A stretch of DNA of 64,000 bases from Odobenus rosmarus divergens (lineage: Eukaryota > Chordata > Mammalia > Carnivora > Odobenidae), in NCBI RefSeq assembly GCF_000321225.1, contig NW_004450398.1, positions 1,910,340 through 1,974,339 on the forward strand. Direction: 5' to 3'. Position numbers and translations under genes: made by a program. Below the pieces are notes generated by a model. The model saw nothing but the letters and a program-made list of their open reading frames with translations. It was not told the origin of the DNA and searched no databases. Shown here piece after piece: positions 47,701 to 59,700 of this stretch; position 1 is the stretch's first letter, and every line of letters starts with the position of its first letter.

Positions 47701-50700
47701 AAAGAAAAAAGTTTTAAAGAAAACGTTTCCATTATCTTGATATGGTTTATCCATCTTCTGAATTTACCCCCAACCAACCACCAACTGTACTCTGGGGGCC
47801 ACCGTACCTTGCCAATAAGTGGAATGTGCCCAAGGAGCACAGATTAATTTCAATAACGCTCAAAACAAAACCTAATTGGAAGCTAAATTAGCATCCAAAT
47901 CCACACGTTAATTTTCATTTACTCACTTTGGATTATTCATCCACAAAAATGACAGATAAATTGAGATAGGATTCTACTGCCCAGGAAACCCAGATAGCGC
48001 ATTACAGACGCCAACAACAGGGAGCCCAGAGATGGGAGCCCCCGGAGCATGCACCACTTGAGAGACAGCAACCATCGGAGCCCACTTAGGACGCTGTGTG
48101 ATAGAACACAGCCCTGGACAGCCCCCTCATCTTCTGCTGAAGGACTCGAACCCAGGAAATTAGGGTCCCAAGATAAAGTCACTGCTTCCTCTGATCACCA
48201 CATACTCCCAGTGAATCTTAGAGTATGCCATATGCAATTAAAGCTTTCCGAAACAGAAAACCGAGACTAAATGCAGAGCAAAACATCACCCGGTTAGAAG
48301 GTCTAAGCAAAAATTCACGTGGATGGGTGTAGAAACCTCTCCTCTAGCTCTTTATGAACTCGGATGTACAGAAGTGGCAGAACAAAGGGAAGCGAAACAA
48401 TGTGTGAGGCCCAGGGCTGCTCAGAGCAGTCCGATCCCCAGCTGAACCCTGCCATGAGCTATGGGTCCTCTCTGAGCATCGGAGTCCTTGTCTAAAACAC
48501 AGGGCAGATACTTCTGGCCTCCTAGAACTACACGTAAGCACGGATGTAAAAGTTCTTTCAGTAAGCATCCAGCATAGGAGAGTCACCTTCCTCTCCCTGC
48601 CACCTTAAAAAAAAAAAAAAAAAAAAGATAAGAATCAACTGTGAAAATAAATTTAAAAACTTTCCAAAGGGATCTGCTTTTCTCAATGGTCAGGTGTTGG
48701 GAGGACATGTTTACTGGGGAAATTTCAAATCTTTAAAATGCAACCTACCCAGTGAACAGCTGGAAATAACCTAAATGTCCATCAAGACGGGAGTGGTTAG
48801 GTTATTACGGTCTGTCCACAGAATGGGAATCCACATACATGTTAAAGAGACCCAGGTCTTTTTGTACCTACGTGCGCGGATTCAGAACGGGTACCTGGGT
48901 GGAAAAGCAAGAGCGGGGAGCTCAGTAGGGGCCCCTGCAGGTAAAGCTTTTCAAAGGCCACACGTGATGCTATGAGCTGCTTTTCCTGGAAAGTGGCCTA
49001 CGAATATCTCAGGATTTCATCTCTGGGGGATAAAGAAGACAGGTGGTTCTGTGTGTGCACATGCACACAAGCATGCTTGCATTTTTTCATTTCTAGACCT
49101 TCCTGTTTGGTTTGAAATGTCTCATCCTGTACACACGTTAACTTTTTAAAAAAAAATCATCAGGAATCATTTAGCATTAGAATTTTGGACTGTATTTTTC
49201 CTTTTTTTCCCCTCTTTTATATTCAAAAGGCTGGTTGTGCTTTTCTTAAGGCTAATAGTATCAATACCCCGCAGTTACCATGGAGAAGCTGACAGGGCCT
49301 GGCTGGGATACGTGGACAGAGATTCATGATTGTTCCTGCTGCTCCCGTCAAGAGCCTCCTGGCTGCCAGCCTCCCAGGAATCTCTGTGTGACAGTGGACA
49401 ATCCCAGGTGTTCCAGATGGAAAGCCCCCAAGAGAAGGTCCCATCCACCTTACACCCGCCCCCTCCAATTCTCTCAACACAAAACGCAGGGCAGGGCCTC
49501 AGTGGGCTGCTGCTGAGTGAATTCATGGCTGCCTGTACCCATACAGAGAACAACAAAGAAGCAAAATGAGGGACGGAAGAAAACAGGAGCCCGACAGCCT
49601 CAGGAGATTAACTTTAGCACAAGGCAAGAGCAAGCACGGTGAAACTAACCAAAAGGGGAAAAGCTCACTCCAGAGTCAAAAATCAGGAGGCCTTTGGGTT
49701 TATCTTCTCATGAAGTGAGCCCACCATTCATGTCCCAGACTAAATCAGGTCTATGGTTCCCAAATGCTGCAAGTTCAGGTTTTGCCAAGGGTTCATCTCC
49801 CAGGGACCTAGAGCTTGAGCTGCAAGAGGAGCGTGGAGATACGGGGCCTTCCTTGCTGCCAGGAGAGATTCTGCCAGTTACCCAACCAAGGGATGTAGGG
49901 GGAGCGGCCCTGGACTCTGGGGCTGGCCATTTAGGCTGGCTTCTGGGGTCAGAGCCAGCAGCAGGCCAACAGTGTGATTTTAGGGGTGGCCCAAGGGCCA
50001 AACTGCTCCCTAAAGTGTCTGCTTCTGCCTGCTGGTTAACAACACCTTATCTAGTCTCTACTCCTCCACCCTAAGGCTTCCATCCTTGTTTAAAAGGTAA
50101 ATACTCCAGGGGCACCTGGTGGCTGGCTCAGTCATTAAGCGTCTGCCTTCGGCTCGGGTCATGATCCCAGGGTCCTGGGATCGAGCCCCCCAAAATAAAA
50201 GGTAAATACTCCAGAAGCTGACTCCCCAGGGGTCGGCAGTAACTAAAAGGCCTTTTGGGGCTGCGGAATTTGAGAGCTGGCTCTGCATGGACAGGGAGAG
50301 GGGTCTGAGCCAGGGGTCAGGAAGGAGGATACAAATACCTAAGGCCCAGGTGCTGGACCCAGGAGAAGCAGCAGCACCACCAATGCCCCAGGTGTCAAAC
50401 AGAACGCCCTCCGTCAGGCCGGGGGCAGCCCCCTAGAAAGGCCACATGCAGATGGCACATGAAAAAGCAAGCTGCAATCCAGCAGCCCATCCAGGATTCC
50501 ATTTACAATTAAAAAACCAAAACTATCAATTCAAACATGTCCATCTGTATCGTGTTTTCCGGTGTGGAGAGATCTGTGCATGGTAGGTAGTGCACACAGC
50601 AAGATCTGGAAGGTGACACGCTCTGAACAGTGGTCCCTTCTGAAGACAGTGAGGCTGGGGGAACTTTCACTTTCTCTTCTAGTTGTTTCTATGTCATCCA

Positions 50701-53700
50701 GTCGTTGGGCCTTGGCCAAGAAAGTATTACCAATACCATTTAAATGTAAAGAGTACCTTTAAAGAAAGTACCTAATGCCACTGAACTCCATGCTTAAAAA
50801 TAGGTAATCCATATGTATTTCACCACAATTTTTTTAAAAGTCACCTTTAGAAAGGAGGAGGGGTTAGAGACTGAGAATGAGCGACTAGAAATGTCTTCTG
50901 TCTTGCCCTAAGTTACACACAAATGCAATCGTAAGCACAAAGCCACTGACGCACCTAAGGTCACTGCACTTTATGCTACCCCTCGACTTAAAAAACATTC
51001 ACCTACAGAATTTTCAAGGAAATCAGATGGTCCTAATGCCCTAAATACAAGCTAGGAACAAATCAGACAAGTCTGGAAGCTGGATGCACAGCCGTCACCG
51101 GGGGACTGACCTCACTCATGGAGCCAGACCAAACACCAGGAGTGCTGCAGCCCTGGGCCTGCCTGTGTGGAGCCCACAGCCCAGCCAGAAGCAGGCAGTG
51201 CCTACCATGTGTCCACGTGGACACCAGAGGCATGGAGGAAGGAGTGAGGAACTATGCCAGGCGGCGGGGGGGGGGGGGGGGGCGGGGCGGCCGAGGGGGA
51301 AGTGCAGGAAGGCTTCACAGAGAAGGAAATGACTGGTCCAAGTCTTGAATGGTAGGTAGCAGGAGTTCACCAGAACACTTGGGAGGAGAGGAGAACGGTA
51401 GGAAGGCCAGCTCAGAGCTCCAGCCATTCACCCTTTGTTTCTGTCAAGACCAGGGTCACTGGAGCTGGTGCGCCTGGTGACTGCAGTGGTGCTCCGGGAC
51501 ACGACATGCTGCAGGCACACAGGAAGTCAGGGGGTGGAGCTGGACCAGTGGGTAGCCCCTCCAGTCACCGGCCCCTGATGGAGTTCACCGTGCTCATAGC
51601 CTGGGAAGAGCTGTCAGGGTACCCCTGCCTCTGTACCTGGTAGATCCGACCTGCTGAGTGTGTTTCTTTGTACCTACTCAGTGGTTCGGTGGGGAGAGGA
51701 GAAGGGAGTGGGCAGGAAAAACAGCATGGGGACAGCAAGTGGGCCGCTCCGGGAAGAGGCTGGTGGCTAGAGAGGGCAGGTAAGGGCTAGGACAGGTGAC
51801 GTGGCCGGTGTCTGGCTCTGTAGGAGCTATCGCAATGATCTAGGAAAGCTCACCTTCCAGGCTCTCCCAGGCCTAGCCCACTCACCTTCTGAGGAAGCAA
51901 CTAGAATCCTTTTGTTCAAATAGCTCTGATAAGGGATTTGGGAACTAGGAGCAATGTCTTCCCCCTAAGAAAGGGGGCAGGCCACGCTAACAAAAACATA
52001 CCCGACATAAGGGCAGACCCGAGTCCAACCTCATTCTCACTTACTGGCCCAGGGGCCCTAACCAAATGCGTCTGTCTCTCCCGAGTCAAACAGAGACCAT
52101 AGTGGCTCCATTGCATGCTGCCGTGAGCTAAAATGAGTTCCCGAATACAAACATGCCCAGCACCATACCTGCCACTTTCTGCTCGCTGGCTTTCTGGCAT
52201 GTCAGTGGGCTGGACTCAGCCTCCCCAAAGAGCTCCTGGGGCCTTGGGCAGCCTCCCCAACCTCCAGCCTCGGGGGCCGGGACTGGAAGAGTGTGCGGCA
52301 AGGGTGGGATCCGCAGGGACGCTGGAGCAGCCAGAGTCCAGGCTCAGGGTCCCTCCACTCTCCAGCTTCTCCCACGGCCTCGGTTCCAACAGGCACCAAT
52401 GGACCTCACAGCAGCACCTCCCCCACAGGGCTGCTGTGAGGGGGCAAAACGTAGCACACCTCCTTGTTACCTGTTTCCAGGTGCTAATGACAATCACTGA
52501 TGCCCCATAGGCAACGGAAAGGTGCTGTGAGCACTTTACAGACACTGACTTGCTTTATCCTCTGACAGCCGACTAGGGGAGGGAGGGAGCTGCAGAGGGC
52601 AAAGGACTGGCCCAAGGCCACCCGCTTGGCAGAGGCAGAGCCAGAGCCAGGATCTGGATCCAGGGAGTGTGGCTTCAGTGCCCATGGGCCTGACGGATGG
52701 GCAGCGCTGCTCCAGCATTTGCGCCCTCCAATGCCAGTGTGGGGCCGGCCTCCCACAGCGCCCCAGTCATGCTCATCATAGCAGCAGGTGGGCCCGCACC
52801 GCCAAAGCTCAGGGGTGGTTGGCATACCACTCACCTCCTGACCTGACCATCGTGACAGCCACCCACAATGTGTAATTATTACCCGTTTTGTCTCATATAC
52901 ACAGGGCTCCGAATGTCACAGGGGGTCACAGTGACCCAGGCCTGCACCAACCACAACCAGCAGCAGGTGGCTTTGCAACCAGCCGTGAAGGGAAGCTCAG
53001 CTGATAACTGCTGCAGAATGAGCCTCTTCTCATTCCAGAAGGCGGAGATCAGCAAGCATAAACACGAGGCCAATCCCCGGGAGCGCATGCCCCATGCCGA
53101 AACCCGAGTAACTGCTGCTGAACTGAGGCCAACACATGTCCGGAACACACAACTGCAGCCACATCAGTGAGGCAACTGGACAATGCTGCCAAATGTAAGG
53201 GGGGAAATAACACCCATTGGGGGAAACGTGAAGAGCTAACGGGCCACTTCTGTTAACGAGAGGAGCGTGGCATTCTTCTCTGTGAATTGGCCAATTAGCA
53301 GGGAGTGTTACAGCTGCAGAGGCAAAAAACCAGAGAGATGCCCATCGATCTGGCACCACAACAATCTCAGAGCTCCGAGGACTCGCACTGCATGCACGCC
53401 GGGCACTGTGCCTATGTGAGAAGCAGCAGGTAACAGCAAGATGGTGGTGGGACCGCCTAGAAAGCAAGCTCTGGGGAGCTGCCAGGCCCGTGCAAGGCCA
53501 GCCTCGTCTCATCCCCGGGCCATATCATTTCTGTCCCCCTCAACGCCAAGTGCTGCCTGGTCTGTCCCTTCAGTGCTGTGCCTGGCATTCAACCAAAAGC
53601 TAATGAGTGCTAGGGGAGAAATTAATTGTAAGATACTTAGGATGGAAGAGGTGCGTTCAAGGCTCATGCAAAATAAAATACACTCAGTAAACGACAACAC

Positions 53701-56700
53701 ACCAAACACTTGTGGGGTATTTCTTCAGGAAGAGTGTTTTACTGGAACTTATTTTCTAGAAAGAAGTAGCCGTGGGATACTAGGAACTCCCAGTTACCCC
53801 AAACATTTGGCCCAGAAGCCCACAAGTCATGCTCAACTGGGAGTGACTATCACTGCAGACAGTGACGGAGGGCACAAAACAGAAGCAGCATGGGGAGTCC
53901 GGGGCTGGATGCCTGCAATCCCCTGGTGCTGGGGGAGGACAGGATGATCACCTAAGCTCTGGGGGTGTCGGCTAGCTCATGCACAGAATGTGACAATAAT
54001 ACCACCACACTCTCTGGGTTATCAGGAGCCTAGAAGGAGGGGTCAAAGGAGATGAACAAGATGAGAAACGCCCCCTCTCCCACTGACCCAGTATTTATTG
54101 CATAGCGGCCCCTGTTCTGATCCTAGCCAGCCAGCTCATCCCCACCAAGGTCTCTGATTCACCATTTTCCACACCTTGCCAATCACAACCCGCCCTCTGC
54201 CCTCATGACCCCCAACTCAGCTCTTCATTCTTCAGTCCTCCAACCCAACAAGGCAACCTCCTCCAAGAGGTCTTCCCTCACCTTCATCTCCCAAAGCTGG
54301 TTCCTGTTTCTTCCCAGATCCAAATCTTCAATCTGTATTGACATGCTTATTTACGGTCTGTTTCCCCCTACCAGAATGTCAGGACAGGGACCTCGTCTGT
54401 CTCGTTCGTCCTGTATCCCAAGGCCAGCACAGCGCCTGCCTGGAACATGTGGGTGCTCCAGAAACACATGTGGGAGGGGAAAGAGGGGTGAGCAAGCCAG
54501 CCAGCCTGACACACAGGAAGTGCTGAACAGAAGGGCACTGCTCTAACTGGGGAATGACCCATCGTGGTAGTGGGACCAAGGCAATACCATGTGAGCCAAT
54601 AAAGCCCTGTAGCATTCTTTTCCCTTCTCTCTGTTCATGAAGCTGGAGGTTTCCAGCAGGGTCCCCTGGGGTAAGGTTACGAGCATCACAGCAAATGGTC
54701 AGCAGGCACTCAATCTCAGGACGGCCAGGAACTCTGAACTCACTGGGGAAACCCCACCAACTGTCTCCTGGGATTTGAGTTATGCCCACCCACCTCGCTT
54801 GTGGTCTTCAGTTGGGCAGTGAGTTGATTCACACCACTCCCCTCCTGGCCCACAGTCATTAAACCGCTGGAGCTTCAAGGAGGGAAGTGAACGGAGTGGC
54901 TCTTTTCTGACCCATGCGCGGCCCCCCAGCCTCCCGTCAGACAAAGCACCCTGAGCAAAACCAAGCTTCCCGGTTGGAGGATTCCAGCATGGGCCAAGAC
55001 TGGATCTCTTTGGCTCGTTACACACAAGGCACTCAATTCCTTCATGGAGATTCATTATTTCAAGACAACTAATGTTTACTGCAAGAGCCACGCTAAACAC
55101 CCGGGACACAAAGGTTACGATGTTCCCATTCCTCCCGATCTAAGCTCCAGAACCTCCCAATGGCTTCCAAGGCACCACATGCCTCAGAGGCTTGTTCCCT
55201 CCCTGACCTCACCCTACTACACTCTGCCTCGCTGAGCTGCTCCTTGCTGTTCCTCTGACACACTAGGCACATTCCTGCCTCAGGGCCTTTGCACTGACTG
55301 CTCTTTCTGGCCAAAGTGCTCTTCCTGTTGAAATCTACATGACTCACTCGCTCACTTCCTTCAAATCTATGCTCAATTGTCATCTTCCTAATGAGCCCTA
55401 CCCTGGCCATTCTGTGGAGAACTGCACCCCACTCAAGCCTCTTAGCGCTGCCCCCTCTCCCTTCTCTGCTTTACTACTGTTGCTTTTCTAAAGCACTAAT
55501 TGCGTTCTAACACACTCCAATATTTACTAATAGTTTCATTGCTCCTCTCTCTCTGAAGCTCCTAGAAGCTCTGGGAGGTCTGGGGTCTTTGTTTTGTTCC
55601 CTACCGCACTATGGTGTCTAGAACAGCATGTGGTACCTGTCCAATAATTATTTGTTAAATAGATGAATAAGTAATGCTGACCCGGCTTCAAGAAACTCAG
55701 AGTCTCGTTAAAAAACTCAAATGCCCACAGGGGCCAGGTGGCTGATAAAAACTAACCAAGTTCCTGGACAGACACGCCGGAAGAAGTGGGTGCCTCATTT
55801 TTCCGTCCCCACTCCCGATTTTCCAACTTTTCACAGAAACCTGGAAGAATTGACCAATGGCTCAAGGCAGACTAGGGATGGTCCCCATTCAACACTGGGG
55901 GGGGGGCGGGGGGGGAGAATGATAATACCTCACACCAGGCAGCAAGCAGTCTCCAGCCTTGGGGCCACCCCAGCCTGGTCTGTGTCATGCGGCCCAGCAA
56001 TTGCAGAAAAGCCATCTAGGGTCCAAGCCACGAATGTTCTCCACCCCCACCTTGCCCATGCTGCTTTTCCCTGTTGGCTCTTCCAATATATGGCCATTCC
56101 AAGAACCCCTGGCCCTTCTCAGGCCCAATGGACCAGGACCGGCCTCCCTGGCCCTCAGGTGTAATCCCCTGCAGCGCTGGCTAGAGGCTATTCCCCAGTG
56201 AGCCTCCACGCTACGGGACTTCCGTCCATTGTCCAGCCCCACCTGCATAGGAGAAAGGAAGAGGTGACTTTCTAAGAGGTCTCTCATCCACAACAGCACC
56301 CTACTTGGTAAGTGGAAGGTGCTGCACTCTGGATTCTCTTTGATTGTGTCACATCCTCTTATGCATGAATCAGCACCTCCACACTCACTACTTCTGCAGG
56401 CGACAGTGGTGATGGGAACTACCATTCCATTCAGGGATTACAGGAGAGACCACAATGGCCCCGCAAGAAAGGAAGAATACACAATGAGTTTGAATTCTTT
56501 TGTGGGTATGTTTGTATCTGTGCCACTTAAGGCCTCTGATTTATAGTGGTCTATTTTTTCTTTCGGTGTGCACCATCAGCCCTCTCCCAGAAGCCTCTTA
56601 CCACTTTCAGGAAGAAGAATGTGTGTGCTTCAGAAGCCACATTGATTAGCCAGGGATCTCGAGTAAGGTCAGGGTCACTGAGAGATTCAGGGTAACTGTC

Positions 56701-59700
56701 ATTTGGGCTGCAAAGGGGGCTACTCTGCATGATGCATTCACTGCGCAGGAGGCTTGGCTGCCGTCTGATTCAAGCCTGGTTTGCAAAGACAGCCCTGCAG
56801 CAGTGACCAGGGGACCCAAGCCAATGACTAGTGCTCTGCTTCTGCAAACATGGAAGCAGAGGAGGCAGGCTGCTAGGTTCTCAGCTGCCAGCTCCATATG
56901 CTTTGACCCAATGAGTGCTCTGCTAGCAGCAGATCCAGCTCCCAGGAAAGATGGGTGTCATGCAGAGAACTGGCGGCTAACATTTGAGGTGTGCACTCAC
57001 TCACTCTTTGGGATCCTCCCAGATTCATCTGGAGACCATTCCAACTGGTTGAACTGGTGCCTACAGAGGGGTGGTCGACATCCTCGTCTGGGGACAAACG
57101 AGCCTATTTTGCACCCAGGATTCTCAGTCCCCTTTCTGAATTCACAGCCAGCCAACCGCAGGAACACACCTAAGCTGGTTAAGCCTTTGCACTTGCCAGA
57201 GATGGATTCTGGGGCTGGCTAAGTTGCAGGGCCAGAAATGCACAGAGCTCAGCCCACTGCCAAGAAAAGGCAACACTTAACAATTAGTGCTATGACTGTC
57301 ATTGTTGTTGCTAACACCCGGCCCTCAGTGCCCTCAAGGCCTCTAGTCATAAGGCATCTCCCTAAGGGGTGCTCTCAGCGTGCCTCTACCTTAATCATCC
57401 CAAGAAGGAAGGTCCCAAGCAGGGGACTCGGGGGTTGTTGCATGGCTTCAGAAACTAAGATCATTGTAACGATAACATCTAATATTTAGGTCTTGATGTG
57501 CACTCACCTTTAGGAGAAGCACTTTACCCTGCATGTAATCCTCTCTGCAGACCCATGCCCATTATTCTAATTGGAGAAGAGAGGAACCGGATGCCTGGGG
57601 AGTGGACTAACTTGCCCTGGGACATACCTAGTGAGACCAGGAGCCAGGATTTAGGAGCCCTGAGCAGCCTGACTCCAGAGTCCACTCCACTAGACTGCCC
57701 CGTAAGGCGGGACACAGAATAGTACCAAAAGCAATCTGCCCTAACACTCCTCCCCCAAAGCCTGCCACAGAGCAAAAAGAAGGTGGCACGTGAGGGTCAG
57801 GCTCTGAAGCTATTTCTGTTTTGAGAGTCACTAAGAACATCACAAGAGCCCTTGTAACCCGACCCCCAGTTCACCCTTCGAGTTGCTCATTCCTGCAGTG
57901 AGTGCCCCTGAGCATCTCTGGCAAGCCCAAGATGGCACAGGTGACGTCAGCATCTCCAGGACAGGGCCCCCTCCACTAACGGGGCATGAGAAGCCCAAAG
58001 AGGCCAGGGGTCGCATCCTTACTATGCACCACTGCATCTCTGCTGCGGAAACGCACTGAATGAATGCAAAACAAAGGAAACTATTCCACAGAAGCGGAGG
58101 ATGAAAACAGGCCCTTTAAAAAAAAAAAAAAAAAAAAAGCACCTGTAGGTAACGATGCATATCCCATAATCTCATCTATGTGTTCATGTTGCAAAAAATA
58201 ACGAGACGTTAGCAGTTTCAGGATTAGTGTTCTCTTACTCTATTTCCCTCAACAAGAAACAGGATCTGCTCTGCATTAGAATTATAGCAAGAACTGGCCC
58301 TTAGCAGGAACCATATGATTTTAATGCACAGATGAATTTCAATTAGACATTTACCTAACCATGCTGATGTGTTTTAAATTTAACCCTAAATTACAGACTT
58401 TTCAAATAACTCTGCTCTTCCCTCTGCTTCTCTCTCTTCAATTTTGGTTTGGTTTTGTGAAAGGTCTGCTGGTAAAAATGAAGCAATACCAGTAACTTAT
58501 CTACAAATTACGGGAAGGAGAAAGTAGGTTAAAAAAGATCAAGAAACTTAAAACGAGCATGATCAAACCACATCCGAGTTAGGCAGGAAACAATAGGAGA
58601 CCGTTCTTGCTCAGAGGGAAGGAAGGTGAATCTTACCAGGACTATTGTCAAGCAAGTCATAAATGGGGTTCACCTCCACTCTGCCCAAGTTTCAAGTGCA
58701 GTCATCCGAACACAACAAAGTTCGATTCTGCACCCAGGGAAAGGCGATACCCGGAAGCAGAAAGCTGACACTTTCACTTGGGCTGGCAATTCCTTCCACA
58801 CTCAAAACAATCTCATTTTTGGTTCAGGCGTCCACTACAACAAGCAGTTGTGTGTCTATCACAACGGAGGCAGGAACTTCATCCCAAAAGGAGGCCGGCG
58901 GGAGAAAGAACAGATCTCCTAATGCTCCCTCTCATTAGAGGGTTCAACCAAAGTGGGTATCCCAAGCTGAGCGGTCGCCAGGAACTTTGTGCAATTTGCT
59001 TTTGCTCAAATTGCAAACCCCAAGCGTTGAGGCCAGTATCCTGCTGTGACACTGTACTAGAGTTTTGTAAGATGTAACCACTAGAGGATGACCAGGGCAA
59101 GGGGTATGATTATTTCTCACAACTGCATGCCTATTAATCACAATGAAAAAACCTGCAAGCCCCAGCACCCCAAAGATCTCTGCGTTCATCTCTTGGAATA
59201 CCAAGTCGAACTTTGGCACTGAATGTCTTACAGGAAGACCTTCTGGGACAAAGCCTGAGCAGTGACCAAAGAAAGTCCAAAGGGACTCAGCACATCCCAG
59301 CTTGCTATTAATGTAAATGCCGTACGGGTCTGTAGAGGCTGCATGGGGAGGGAGCACGTCCGATGGCAAACACATGCCCCGTCTGATGGCGGGGGCCGCC
59401 TCGGAGAAGCCTGCTGCGGAAACATGCGTATAATGGGGACCAGACCTGCTGACTGTTCAACGCAATCCCGAAATCTGGAGTTATATGTGGAACTTCCTAA
59501 ATGTTAAAGTTGGTCATCCATAAAATTTTCTTTTAAATACTTCAAAAGACCAAACCAAACAGTTCTGAGGGCTGGACTGGACCCGTCAGGTACCTGATGG
59601 ACACTTTCGATATATTTCCCTCCCATCCTCACCAACAGCCCTCCGGAGTTGGACCTGCTCCACCTGTTTTCTAAATGGGGTGAAACAATGTGCGTGAAGG

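Noticed and set aside
6602..50195. tRNA genes suggested by the tRNA-like heads
   Set aside because: All are CanSINE heads with CT-rich bodies, A tails or target-site duplications; none is an isolated, foldable tRNA.
58944..59375. − strand open frame of 143 codons in the A-B intron
   Set aside because: On the gene strand, but no recognised family, no splice-site framing and no place in the CLEC16A protein. Length is within chance for this base composition. A translated search would settle it.
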